Part shown: piece after piece, positions 56,001-63,852 of the stretch
How positions within the stretch are numbered: position 1 is the stretch's first letter
Layout: the number at the start of each line of letters is the position of its first letter
From: Tragulus kanchil
Lineage: Eukaryota > Chordata > Mammalia > Artiodactyla > Tragulidae
Assembly (NCBI GenBank): GCA_022376925.1
Contig: JAIOJX010000005.1
Span: 159,789,501 to 159,853,500, forward strand
Reading direction: 5' to 3'
Length of the DNA: 64,000 nt
Position numbers and translations under genes: made by a program
Notes under the pieces: generated by a model
Told to the model about the DNA's origin: nothing
Database searches by the model: none
What the model saw: only the letters and a program-made list of their open reading frames with translations

Positions 56001-58107
56001 TGTCCAATTTTCCCAGCACCATTTGTTGAAGAGGCTGTCTTTGTCCCATTTTATATGTTCGCCTCCTTTGTCAAAAATAAGGTACCCATAGGTGCGTGGG
56101 TTTATCTCTGGGTTCTCGATCTTGTTCCATTGGTCGATATTTCTGTTTTTATGCCAGTACCATACTGTCTTGAGGACTGTTGCTTTGTAGTAGAGTCTGA
56201 AGTTGGGGAGGCTGATCCCTCCAGCTCCATTCTTCTTCCTCAGGATTGCTTTGGCTATTCGAGGTCTTTTGTGTTTCCATATGAACTGTGTCATTCTTTG
56301 GTCTAGTTCTGTGAAGAATGTTATTGGAAGTTTGATAGGGATCGCATTGAATCTATAGATGACATTTGGTAGTATGGTCATTTTCACAATATTGATTCTT
56401 CCGACCCAGGAACGTGGAATATTTCTCCATCTGTTTTAACTCTTCTTTAATGTCTCTCATGAGTGTCTTGTAATTTTCTGTGTACAGTTCTTTTGTTTCT
56501 TTGGGTAGGTTTATTCCTAGATATTTGATTCTTTTGGTTGCGATGGTGAAGGGGATTGCCTCTTTGATTTCGTTTTCTGATTTTCCATTGTTTGTGTATA
56601 GGAATGCCAGTGATTTCTGTATATTGATTTTGTATCCTGCGACTTTGCTAAATTCGCTGATTAACTCTAGTAGTTTTATAATAGTGTCTTTGGGAATTTC
56701 TATGTATAATATCATGTCATCTGCAAATAGAGAGAGCTTGACTTCTTCTTTTCCAATCTGGATTCCTTTGATTTCTTTCTCTTCTCTTATTGCTGTTGCT
56801 AGAACTTCCAGGACTATGTTGAATAAGAGTGGTGAAAGTGGACACCCTTGTCTTGTTCCTGATCTTAGAGGGAATTCTTTGAGTTTTTCACCATTGAGGA
56901 TAATGTTCGCTGTGGGCTTCTCATATATGGCTTTCACTATGTTAAGATAAGTTCCTTCTATGCCCATTTTTTGAAGAGTTTTTATCATAAATGGATGCTG
57001 TACTTTGTCAAAGGCTTTTTCTGCATCTATTGAGATGATCATGTGATTTTTGTCTCTCAATTTGTTGATATGGTGTAAAAAAAAAGATTTCTGTAGACCC
57101 TTCATTACATGAAAAGTTAAGGGGTTGTCATGGAATCCAGTATTATAAGGAGGATAATGAGAATGTCGACTCTTGGTTTGAGGCTTTCAAATTAAGTTTT
57201 TACTTTATTTAAAAGAGGTTTGAGCTGGTTAGATGTGCAATTAAGAATTAGATGTCAGACAAGATCTCCCTTCCTTCACCTCTTAAAGACTCTTAGAACA
57301 AACAGGAGCAGGCCCACAGGGTAGGTGGTGAAGCCCTGAAACGTCTTATACCTCGAGTCACCTGGGCTGAAGACACACCTGGCGTGTTGAAGGCTGGCCC
57401 CTCCCTCCTGCGGGACGCCCCAGGTGGCCAGGAGAGCCTGAGGGTGGAGCTGGGTCGCGTGGTGAGCTTGGTGAGGGTGCCCGTCTTGAAGTCTGCCGGG
57501 CACCCTCCTGCTGGCTGGAGCTCTGGGTCAGGGATCGAGGTGGCTGGCCCGGGGCAGATTCTGGCATCTTCTTGGACTTGGTTGGCCTCAGAGGAAAATG
57601 AGGCAGTGGGCTGGGCAGGAGATGCCAGCACACTGACTGGCCTCCAGGTTGAGAAAAGGATGGATGGGAGGGAAGCAGGGTGGCGTGAGACACACTCAGG
57701 CCCTCCAGCAACTCCAGCTGTTCCGGGTGCATCACATCCTGCGTATGGGAGGAGCCCCAGGCCAAACCGGGCTCTGCTGCCCGCAGGCAGCGCGTATCCT
57801 CTGGGAGTGGCCTACCCAGTAGCCCCTTGACAGTGGACACCCTGTGGCCTAAAGCGAGCTGCTCCCAGTGCTTCAGCGCAGAGCAGAGCTGACCTGGCCC
57901 TCCAGGAGTGCACACCTAAGCCCACGGCCTCTGGCGCCGGGGGCTCACAGCTGCCGGGCCCTTGCTGCTTATGCTCTGGGTGGAACGAGGAGCCTGGCCT
58001 CCCTCTCGCTGACCTGACTGTGGCTTCCAATCCAGGGCCAGCTCTTCCGAGGCTCCAGCCTGCTGTTCCGCCGGGTGTCATCAGGATCGTGCTTTGCCCT
58101 GGAGTAA
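31768..58107 (+). CDS. MTCH1: MTCH1, mitochondrial carrier homolog 1 (12 coding exons)
   Basis: MTCH1 (SLC25A49, presenilin-associated protein) is an SLC25-family protein of the outer mitochondrial membrane. It is linked to apoptosis and, with its paralogue MTCH2, to insertion of alpha-helical proteins into that membrane (family knowledge). Using one copy of each exon, the coding segments are 31768-32088, 35508-35592, 40971-41077, 41457-41534, 41885-41942, 42256-42307, 44861-44920, 49434-49578, 51477-51524, 51708-51775, 52010-52085 and 58036-58107: 1,170 nt, 389 codons plus stop, the length of the human long isoform, with all phases matching. Three carrier repeats carry degenerate signatures ([28 protein letters not shown]) lacking the acidic residue of true transporters. 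Exons 2, 5, 6 and 7 occur twice because of local duplications. A CpG island precedes it; AATAAA follows at 58851. Confidence 0.97.
32089..33727 (+). other. MTCH1 intron 1, purine-rich first part
   Basis: The plus strand is strongly G+A rich (gga, gagg, gggga blocks) for about 1.5 kb past the exon 1 donor, giving a positive GC skew. There are no repeats I can name. The exon 1 frame stays open into the intron to 32568 because stop codons are scarce in such sequence. Confidence 0.6.
33728..34012 (+). mobile_element. CHR-type SINE
   Basis: Head 'aactcccctggtggttcagt', then 'gagaagccaccgcaaggaga', 'ccgcaactagagtgtagccc' and 'gcagcagcaaagacccagtg'. Diverged. Confidence 0.8.
34013..35398 (+). other. 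MTCH1 intron 1, remaining part
   Basis: Single-copy intron with no exon or interspersed repeat recognised. A long minus-strand open frame (36032-34977) crosses its end and exon 2, but looks like a composition effect. Confidence 0.5.
35508..35592 (+). CDS. MTCH1: MTCH1 exon 2, first copy
   Basis: Acceptor ttctgaag|gtggg; encodes [20 protein letters not shown] then YLPSFFTY; ends one base into the Ala codon before the strong donor GTGAGT. 85 nt, so including both copies in one transcript would shift the frame. Confidence 0.94.
36618..36702 (+). CDS. MTCH1: MTCH1 exon 2, second copy (false duplicate of the same exon)
   Basis: Base-identical to 35508-35592 with the same splice sites, 1,110 bp further on inside duplicate I. 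Only one copy can be used if the frame is to be kept. Confidence 0.85.
37611..38271 (+). other. MTCH1 intron 2, single-copy part
   Basis: No exon or repeat recognised between duplicates I and J. Confidence 0.5.
38272..40588. repeat. Tandem duplicate J (offset 1,157-1,160 bp)
   Basis: Positions 38272-39431 recur at 39432-40588 within MTCH1 intron 2. No exon is included. Differences are mostly C-run and A-run lengths. Confidence 0.92.
40603..40775 (+). mobile_element. CHR-type SINE
   Basis: Head 'cttccctggtggtgcagtgg', B-box-like 'ggttcaatccctgg', and an unusual 3' part containing 'acaaagtcaataaagac' and a T-run. It lies about 200 bp before exon 3. Confidence 0.75.
40971..41077 (+). CDS. MTCH1: MTCH1 exon 3
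   Basis: Acceptor ctcttacag; encodes [20 protein letters not shown] then [16 protein letters not shown]; donor GTGAGC. The [13 protein letters not shown] block matches the loop-helix segment of a carrier repeat. Present once. Confidence 0.96.
41457..41534 (+). CDS. MTCH1: MTCH1 exon 4
   Basis: Acceptor ggcatttcag; encodes [20 protein letters not shown] then KKVVKE (26 codons); donor GTGAGT. Present once. Confidence 0.96.
41885..41942 (+). CDS. MTCH1: MTCH1 exon 5, first copy
   Basis: Acceptor tctcttgcag; encodes [19 protein letters not shown] and one base of the next Val codon; donor GTGAGC. It carries the Cys codon (tgt, 41909-41911) expected from other mammals, so I prefer this copy. Confidence 0.94.
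42256..42307 (+). CDS. MTCH1: MTCH1 exon 6, first copy
   Basis: Acceptor ttctcctcag; completes Val and encodes [16 protein letters not shown] plus two bases of Ser; donor GTGGGT. 52 nt. Confidence 0.94.
42976..43033 (+). CDS. MTCH1: MTCH1 exon 5, second copy (Cys to Phe variant)
   Basis: Same exon inside duplicate K, with ttt in place of tgt at 43000-43002, changing QCVSR to QFVSR. Splice sites are intact. The change is either an allele carried by one haplotype or a sequencing error. Confidence 0.82.
43346..43397 (+). CDS. MTCH1: MTCH1 exon 6, second copy (false duplicate)
   Basis: Identical to 42256-42307 and inside duplicate K. Exons 5+6 together are 110 nt, so a transcript with both pairs would be out of frame. 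Confidence 0.85.
44017..44856 (+). other. MTCH1 intron 6, single-copy part
   Basis: No exon, RNA gene or interspersed repeat recognised. Confidence 0.5.
44861..44920 (+). CDS. MTCH1: MTCH1 exon 7, first copy
   Basis: Preceded by a good pyrimidine-rich acceptor, ctgtcctccacag; encodes (S)[19 protein letters not shown] and two bases of Val; donor GTACGT at 44921. It keeps the natural intron 6 context on its left. Confidence 0.95.
45403..45626 (+). mobile_element. Bov-tA SINE in MTCH1 intron 7
   Basis: 'ggcttcccaagtggtgctcg' head, 'ggttcgatccctgggtcg' B-box region, 'ggagaaggaaatggcaaccc' and 'agagtcggacgcgcctgaag' tail. Repeated at about 46494-46717 by duplicate L, and its last 40 bases again from 47775. 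Confidence 0.88.
45952..46011 (+). CDS. MTCH1: MTCH1 exon 7, second copy (false duplicate)
   Basis: Same 60 bases as 44861-44920, but upstream only the four bases 'acag' are shared. Before them lies sequence belonging to intron 7 ('catcattaggcgtgccgt'), with no pyrimidine tract. This copy marks the start of the second unit of duplicate L and would splice poorly if it were real. Confidence 0.82.
46670..48852. repeat. Tandem duplicate M (offset 1,105 bp)
   Basis: Positions 46670-47774 recur at 47775-48852 within MTCH1 intron 7. It overlaps duplicate L, so about 370 bp occurs three times (from 45579, 46670 and 47775). The last 33 bases before the junction match neither copy. Confidence 0.92.
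47037..47075 (+). repeat. (TG)n-rich simple repeat
   Basis: Imperfect 'gtgtgcgtgtgtgtgtgtc' run in MTCH1 intron 7, repeated at about 48142-48180. A matching CA-rich run lies at about 47241-47265. Confidence 0.75.
48853..49433 (+). other. MTCH1 intron 7, distal part
   Basis: Single-copy sequence with a short (CA)n at about 49209-49220. No exon or interspersed repeat recognised. Confidence 0.5.
49434..49578 (+). CDS. MTCH1: MTCH1 exon 8 (long form, alternative donor inside)
   Basis: Acceptor cttgttttttag; completes Val and encodes [20 protein letters not shown] then [11 protein letters not shown]. The long form continues with [17 protein letters not shown] to cag|GTTGGT at 49578. Use of the strong inner donor at 49528 removes those 17 residues, reproducing the two known isoforms of MTCH1 (389 and 372 residues in human). 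Confidence 0.95.
49528..49533 (+). promoter_or_regulatory. MTCH1: Alternative 5' splice site in MTCH1 exon 8
   Basis: agc|GTGAGT, in frame, 51 nt before the distal donor cag|GTTGGT. The inner site has the better match at intron positions +3 to +6, the outer at the exon side. Confidence 0.85.
49579..51476 (+). other. MTCH1 intron 8
   Basis: A 1.9-kb GC-rich intron with no exon, RNA gene or interspersed repeat recognised. The open frames on both strands at about 50.9-51.5 kb are unlike known proteins. Confidence 0.55.
51477..51524 (+). CDS. MTCH1: MTCH1 exon 9
   Basis: Acceptor tctcttcag; encodes [16 protein letters not shown]; perfect donor GTAAGT. 48 nt, phase 0 on both sides. Confidence 0.96.
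51708..51775 (+). CDS. MTCH1: MTCH1 exon 10
   Basis: Acceptor ccctgcag; encodes [20 protein letters not shown] then NC and two bases of Gly; donor GTAGGT. Contains the third degenerate carrier signature, [10 protein letters not shown]. Confidence 0.95.
52010..52085 (+). CDS. MTCH1: MTCH1 exon 11
   Basis: Acceptor cctgggcag; completes Gly and encodes [20 protein letters not shown] then YLSVQ; donor GTAAGC. Confidence 0.95.
52153..52473 (+). mobile_element. CHR-type SINE (long form)
   Basis: Head 'ggcttccctggtggtccagt', 'ggttcgatccctggcctggg', 'gagcggctggaccgatgtgt', 'cgatgggaggcccacacggg' and an A-rich tail. Its 5' target repeat gatttctgtag is at 52142-52152; the 3' copy has been split by the L1 that follows and is completed at 57086-57096. 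Confidence 0.88.
52598..54793. repeat. Tandem duplicate N (offset 1,098 bp) inside an L1
   Basis: Positions 52598-53695 recur at 53696-54793, both wholly inside the minus-strand L1 in MTCH1 intron 11. The 40 bases before the junction are a garbled version of the L1 sequence near 54750-54780. Confidence 0.92.
54448..56620. repeat. Tandem duplicate O (offset 1,095 bp) inside the same L1
   Basis: Positions 54448-55542 recur at 55543-56620. It chains with duplicate N, so the segment beginning near 53350 appears three times. Collapsing N and O leaves one continuous L1 ORF2 3' part. Confidence 0.92.
57093..58035 (+). other. MTCH1 intron 11, distal part
   Basis: Single-copy sequence between the L1 and exon 12. 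No further exon or repeat recognised. Confidence 0.5.
58036..58107 (+). CDS. MTCH1: MTCH1 exon 12 (C-terminus and stop)
   Basis: Acceptor cttccaatccag; encodes [20 protein letters not shown] then ALE and TAA at 58105-58107. The end matches the known C-terminus of MTCH1. Confidence 0.96.
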   Translation, partial: GQLFRGSSLLFRRVSSGSCFALE

Positions 58108-58875
58108 CCTGAATCACCGAAAAAAACCACGCTGTCTCAGCCTGGCCACCGTGGGTGAGGCCTGATCATCTCGGGGCACCCGTCAGACAGCCACCCCAGC
58201 TTCACCTAGATGTGCTGCAGCACGGCTGGGCTTCAGTTTCCATATATGCCATGTGTCTCTCCAGAAGCAGGGCTGGGTAGGGTGAGGCTGCGTCCCGGGT
58301 GCTGGGCCCTTGTTAGACCTGGGAGAGGAGGGGTGGGCCTGGGGGACGGGGGCCGAATCCCCTTCCTTTGCAGATTTCCTGAGTCTGCCTTGTGCTGGGG
58401 GCCACAGATGGGCTTGTGGAGGCCCACGTTGGATGGGCAGAGGCTCATGAGGTCAGGGCCCCCCCACCCTGCCCCTCCGTCAGCCCCAGCCCTCATCCTG
58501 CAGCTCAGCTGGGAGCTTCACCCTCTTGCTTTGTAAATAGGGTGTAATCCCCTTTCACGAGGCCGCCAACACTTTCAGGCCTTTTGCTAGGAGGCGTATT
58601 CGTTTTTTTCAACACTATTTTTCTGGTAAGGCAGCATCTTCTGAATGGGAAATCATGTGACTATTCAGAATGTGTCCCCCCACCTCTTGGCACCTCTTGT
58701 CAAGTCAAAGTCTCCTCAGTTTAACGGTGATGCCTCACGTGCAGGATTCGGTTAACTGTGCAATTGTGAACACTCTGATGTTAGGCAGGTCACTGTCTCT
58801 AGTCGTATCCAGTTTAACGTTCCTAATAAGATCTGACCCTTTCTCCCGCAAATAAAAGCATTGGTGTGATTTGGA
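58108..58875 (+). other. MTCH1: MTCH1 3' UTR
   Basis: About 770 bases from the stop to just past the AATAAA signal. I recognise no interspersed repeat in it. Confidence 0.8.
58851..58856 (+). terminator. MTCH1: Poly(A) signal AATAAA of MTCH1
   Basis: A canonical hexamer 744 bases after the stop codon, followed by a G/T-rich stretch (about 58862-58885) suitable as the downstream element. Cleavage is expected near 58870-58880. Confidence 0.82.
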
Positions 58876-59416
58876 GCTTTGTGGGGAGTCTCTCGTTTTC
58901 ATGAGCGTAACCATCCGTAGGGTCTCTCCAGGCCTTTGCTGGTCTGTGCAGGGGCTGTAAGGTGCCGGCTGGGGGCGGCCCGGCCTGGGGGTGGCTGAGG
59001 GCAGAGGCCGGGGCCTGGGTGGCTTTCTGAGTCAGGCAGTCCGAGACGCCAGTCCCAGAGCAGCCATGAGTGCGTAGGCCTCCAGGGACACAGGCCCTCT
59101 GGACGTCCTCCCAGCTTCAGAAAGCATTCTACTCAAAAGCCCAGCTGTCCTCTCAGCACTGTTTGCAGGTGATGGTGTCAGGTTGGTGGGTGTGGCAGTC
59201 ATGCAGGTACAGCGGAAGGGCTAGATGGCCCGGCTGAAGCGCCGAGCTTGACCTTCTCTAGAGAAGACAAGGCTCCCTTCGTTAGCTTCTGCCTAACACC
59301 AGGGCCTATGAACGGGCTCACCTTAGACGGAATGTGCTGTAGACTTCCAGCCAGTGGGGCTGTGATACCAGTTGGGGCCAGCTGGTTCCCCAGGCATTTC
59401 TCTGCCCTTGCTCTAG
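58876..59416. other. Intergenic sequence downstream of MTCH1
   Basis: No exon or repeat recognised. In other mammals PI16 lies next in this direction on the opposite strand, but I see none of its coding sequence here. Confidence 0.5.
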
Positions 59417-61705
59417 GGGAGCAGGCTTCGGGGAACTGGGATTCGGACTTTGGTTGCGCTTCCTCACAGGCGTGCTGGGTCCTGCCCAGGCATGGCCCTG
59501 GGATGCTTTTGCAGAATTGATTTTCTCTGGTGGCCTGCTAACAGCTGCCTTCATTTACCTTGCATGTGCTTGTTCTCCAGGAACACAGGAAAGTGAAAGT
59601 CACTGAGCCGTGTCCAGCTCTTTGAGACCCCATGGACTGTATAACCTGCCAGGCTTCTCTGTTCATGGGATTCTCCAGGCAAGCGTGCTGGAGTGGGGAG
59701 CTGTTCCCTTCTCCAGGGGATCTTCCTGACCCAGGGATCAAGCCCAGGTCTCCTGCATTGGGAGATTCTTTACTGTCTGAGCCACCAGGGAAGCCCAGGG
59801 AGCCCAGGAGCACGCCTGTACGTGTGCATTGGTGAGGGTCACTAAGGTCTCACACTCAGCCTCAGACAGCCGTAGTGGCTGGGAGGGAAAGCACACGGCA
59901 AGGCGAGCAGGCCAGGCCTCACCGGCGTCAGTTCTGTAGAGAAGGAAGAGCCTTCAGAGGTGGGTCTGCCCCACGGCACGTGACCTTGCTCTAGCTCTAG
60001 CTCAGCGTGGCTTCCCCCGGCCCTCAGCACTGCGCGGGGGTAACTTTTCTTCCCATTGCTCCACCCTTAAGGCCTGTTTTTGCACTGATTGCTTCCTGTA
60101 GACCCCCAGATTCAGGATTCTGAGCTGAGCTGGTCCTGGAGAACCCCTCCCTGTGACAGCTACCTCCTCCTAGGTGTTTGGATCAGCCATCGAGGTAGCC
60201 AGCCAGCCTGGGTGGGCCTGGCCAGTCAGTTTGAGGAGAGGCAGTGCCGTTCCCAAGTAATACGCTGGAATTTCTGAATTTTCGGCTCTTAGACTACATT
60301 TCCCAGGTTATCTTTCCCATCTAGAATGGCAGGAAAATCACCTTTGATATTCCGTCTCAGGTTTTAGGTGAGCAAAGGTTTTATTCCTGTCCATTTTTAG
60401 TTCAGTATTTAGTTCAGTATTGTGTATGTTTAATGCTCCTTTGTTTCCTGGACCTTTCAGTCTTTGAGGACTGAATCCTCACCTGCCACCTCTCCCTAAC
60501 CCCCATAACCTGCATGTTTCCTCTTAGTCTTGGAGTGACAAGAGCCTGATTTCAGGGAGCAGGCTTCGGGGAACTGGGATTCGGACTTTGGTTGCGCTTC
60601 CTCACAGGCGTGCTGGGTCCTGCCCAGGCATGGCCCTGGGATGCTTTTGCAGAATTGATTTTCTCTGGTGGCCTGCTAACAGCTGCCTTCATTTACCTTG
60701 CATGTGCTTGTTCTCCAGGAACACAGGAAAGTGAAAGTCACTGAGCCGTGTCCAGCTCTTTGAGACCCCATGGACTGTATAACCTGCCAGGCTTCTCTGT
60801 TCATGGGATTCTCCAGGCAAGCGTGCTGGAGTGGGGAGCTGTTCCCTTCTCCAGGGGATCTTCCTGACCCAGGGATCAAGCCCAGGTCTCCTGCATTGGG
60901 AGATTCTTTACTGTCTGAGCCACCAGGGAAGCCCAGGGAGCCCAGGAGCACGCCTGTACGTGTGCATTGGTGAGGGTCACTAAGGTCTCACACTCAGCCT
61001 CAGACAGCCGTAGTGGCTGGGAGGGAAAGCACACGGCAAGGCGAGCAGGCCAGGCCTCACCGGCGTCAGTTCTGTAGAGAAGGAAGAGCCTTCAGAGGTG
61101 GGTCTGCCCCACGGCACGTGACCTTGCTCTAGCTCTAGCTCAGCGTGGCTTCCCCCGGCCCTCAGCACTGCGCGGGGGTAACTTTTCTTCCCATTGCTCC
61201 ACCCTTAAGGCCTGTTTTTGCACTGATTGCTTCCTGTAGACCCCCAGATTCAGGATTCTGAGCTGAGCTGGTCCTGGAGAACCCCTCCCTGTGACAGCTA
61301 CCTCCTCCTAGGTGTTTGGATCAGCCATCGAGGTAGCCAGCCAGCCTGGGTGGGCCTGGCCAGTCAGTTTGAGGAGAGGCAGTGCCGTTCCCAAGTAATA
61401 CGCTGGAATTTCTGAATTTTCGGCTCTTAGACTACATTTCCCAGGTTATCTTTCCCATCTAGAATGGCAGGAAAATCACCTTTGATATTCCGTCTCAGGT
61501 TTTAGGTGAGCAAAGGTTTTATTCCTGTCCATTTTTAGTTCAGTATTTAGTTCAGTATTGTGTATGTTTAATGCTCCCTTTGTTTCCTGGACCTTTCAGT
61601 CTTTGAGGACTGAATCCTCACCTGCCACCTCTCCCCTAACCCCCCCATAGCACCTGACATGTTTCCTCTTAGTCTTGGAGTGACAAGAGCCTGATTTCAG
61701 GAGAA
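59417..61705. repeat. Tandem duplicate P (offset 1,138 bp)
   Basis: Positions 59417-60554 recur at 60555-61705, downstream of MTCH1. The pair includes a minus-strand Bov-tA. Differences concentrate in the C-runs and dropped bases near the first copy's end (60495-60515). Confidence 0.92.
59590..59800 (-). mobile_element. Bov-tA SINE
   Basis: Antisense Bov-tA: 'ccatggactgtataacctgc', 'gggatcttcctgacccaggg' and 'tgagccaccagggaagccca'. Repeated at about 60728-60938 by duplicate P. Confidence 0.88.
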
Positions 61706-62312
61706 TTGGGTTGAATTGGGGTGGGGGAGGGGCTCAGCTATTGGCAAAAGGAGAGGGGAAGGAAGTGAGAACGTCCTTGTGGCCATCTCCCTCCCTTCCT
61801 GGAAAAGCTAATTCCAGTGGACAAAGCTGGAAGGCCCTCTGACAGGCCTTTTGGGACCCCTTGTGACGAAGCCCAAGGTGGCAGTGGTCTGTGCAGGGCC
61901 CTGCTGGAGCCCTGTGGCCATGCGCAGATGTCTAGAAGCCACGCAGCAGCATGCAAGAGCAGACCCTCCCCCTCTGGTCCTCAAGGCCTTGGGGTGCCAG
62001 CCCCCTTCCCCTGCCTTTTGAACACGCCTTCCCATTCTCACCCCCAGAGCTGCCCATCTGTCACAGCCCTGCCTGATGACTGTAGGCTACCATGTCTTGT
62101 CTTCTCTTACTTCCAGAAAACCCTGCTGCTGATCCTAGCCAGGTTTTCTCCTATGATAGGTTTCCTAAAGGCTGGACACAGGTGCTCTTGCTTTGCAGGA
62201 CCCCACAGATCCCACCCCAAAACTGACAGAGATGGGTCTGGGCTTCTGTAGCCTGCCTCTGCCCAGAGATGACCTCACCTGAGCACCTCACAGGACTGGA
62301 GACCACCGGGCT
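61706..62312. other. Intergenic single-copy sequence
   Basis: No exon, RNA gene or interspersed repeat recognised. Confidence 0.5.
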
Positions 62313-62544
62313 CACAAAGGGAGGGACGCCCTTCCCGCCGCAGGAAGGCAAGCTGTGTCAGCATCTGGAAATCAGCATCCTACATTCTCTCCGTAGAAGG
62401 GACAAAACCTCACAATCATCTCCATAGACACAAAGGGAGGGATGCCCTTCCCGCCACAGGAAGGCTAGCGTCAGCATCTGGAAATCAGCATCCTACATTC
62501 TCTCCGTAGAAGGGACAAAACCACATGATCATCTCAACAGACAC
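62313..62544 (+). repeat. 116-bp direct tandem duplication, diverged
   Basis: Two adjacent units with offset 116 start at 62313 and 62429. They share 'cacaaagggaggga', 'gcatctggaaatcagcatcc' and 'ctctccgtagaagggacaaa' but differ at roughly one base in ten. Each unit ends in the first ~35 bases of the L1 fragment, so the duplication happened after that L1 inserted. Confidence 0.8.
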
Positions 62545-62928
62545 AGAAAAGGTGTTTAACAAAATTCAACATCCCTTTGAAAACATTCAAAAATCTTAGA
62601 ACAGAGCTTCCTAAACCTAATAAATGGCATCTATGAAAAACCCATAATTAATATTTCACCAAATGGTGTAAAACCCAGTTTGCCCCATAAGATCAGGAAC
62701 GAGAGAAAATTCTTACCATTCATTGCTCACCATTGTACTGGACAGTCTAGCCAAGGCAGTTAGGCAAGAAGATAAAAGTTATATGGGTTAGAAAGGCAGA
62801 AGTAAAACTGCAGATGACACAGTCTTGTGCTCTTATAACTAATAAATGAACTCAACAAGGTTGCGGGATATAAAATTGATACAAGTCAGTTGCATTTCTA
62901 TATGCCTGCAATCAAAATGAAATTAATG

Positions 62929-63241
62929 GGGCTTCCCTGGAAGCTCAGTGGTAAAGAGTTCACCTGCCATGCAGGAGACACGGGTTCGATCCATGATCCA
63001 GGAAGGTCCCACATGTTGCGAACAGCTAAGCCTGTGAGCCACAACTACGGAGCCTGTGCTCTAGAGCCTGAGAGATGCAACTACTGACAGCTGTGTGCCC
63101 TAGCGCCCGAGTTCCACAACAAGAAGTCACCATAACAAGAAGCCTGCTTACCTCACGCACACTCCCTGCAAGTAGAGAGGAGCCTGTGGCAGCAGTGAGA
63201 AACTCAGAATAGCCAAAAATAAATAAATAAAACTTAAAAAC
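62929..63241 (+). mobile_element. CHR-type SINE inside the L1 fragment, with target-site duplication
   Basis: Head 'gggcttccctggaagctcag', 'gggttcgatccatgatccag', 'acaactacggagcctgtgct' and an aaataaataaataaa tail. The 12-base repeat atgaaattaatg is at 62917-62928 and 63242-63253. Confidence 0.88.
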
Positions 63242-63532
63242 ATGAAATTAATGAAACTCATTTACAATAGCATAAAAAATAATGAAATACTTATGAACAT
63301 ACTTAACAAAAGAATTAAAAAACTTACATTTTGAAAACTATAATACACCAGAAGAAAGGAAGAAAATAAAGAAGACCTAAGTAAGTGGAAAGACATCCCA
63401 TGTTCTTGGATTGGAAGCCTTAACATTGCTAAATAACATGATAGAGTACATAATCCCTATCAAAAACTCAGCTGACTTCACAGAAATTTCATAAACAACC
63501 TAAAATTTATGTGGAATTTCAAGGGACTCAGA

Positions 63533-63852
63533 ATAGCTTGCTGCTGCTTAGTCGCTTCATTGTGCCCAACTCTGTGCGACCTGTGGACTGTAGCCTGTCA
63601 GGCACCCCTGTCCATGGAATTCTCCAGGTAAGAATCCTGGAGGAGGTTGTCCTGCCCTCCTCCAGGGGATCTTCCCAACCCAGGGATCGACCCTGGGGCT
63701 CCTGCATTGCAGGCAGATTCTTTACCACTGAGCCAACAGGGAAGCCCCTATGTATATCTATTTGTGACCCGTGGACTGTAGCCTGCCAGGCTTTTCTGTT
63801 CATGGGATTTTCCAGGCAACAATACTGGAGGGAGTTGCCGTTTCTTTTACCC
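63533..63852 (-). mobile_element. Bov-tA SINE followed by a second partial Bov-tA, inside the L1 fragment
   Basis: Antisense full copy to about 63750 ('cttagtcgcttcattgtgcc', 'ccatggaattctccaggtaa', 'ccaacagggaagccccta'), then a shorter antisense piece at about 63755-63852 ('gtggactgtagcctgccagg', 'aacaatactggagggagttg'). Confidence 0.82.

Larger units (their letters stand above)
52489..57076 (-). mobile_element. L1 LINE, 5'-truncated ORF2 3' part, lengthened by duplicates N and O
   Basis: The minus strand encodes the reverse-transcriptase core and C-terminal part of L1 ORF2. From right to left: [39 protein letters not shown], the catalytic FADD (56716-56727), then [38 protein letters not shown] (cysteine-rich C-terminal motif) and [17 protein letters not shown], ending in a T-rich (poly-A complement) tract. 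The element is cut off just upstream of the [10 protein letters not shown] motif, so endonuclease and ORF1 are absent. The 15-base repeat aaaaaaaagatttct flanks it at 52474-52488 and 57078-57092. Two chained 1.1-kb duplications interrupt the reading frames; without them it would be about 2.4 kb. Not active. Confidence 0.93.

Noticed and set aside
52813..57105. Several L1 ORF2 open frames as functional reverse-transcriptase genes
   Set aside because: The element is 5'-truncated, lacks the endonuclease domain and ORF1, and its frames are rearranged by duplicates N and O.
501..61705. Reading the 1.1-kb pairs as a new transposon, tandem amplification system or programmed repeat
   Set aside because: The units share no sequence with each other, have no terminal repeats, no coding capacity and no target duplications; only their length is common. 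That fits an assembly process, not an element.
58876..62312. PI16, the next gene by synteny, at the right end
   Set aside because: I could not find any stretch resembling its coding exons; synteny alone is not enough to annotate it.
2655..63750. tRNA-like A/B-box motifs (ggttcgatcccc type) as tRNA genes
   Set aside because: All lie in SINE heads, without a foldable acceptor stem. They are tRNA-Glu-derived SINE promoters, not tRNA genes.
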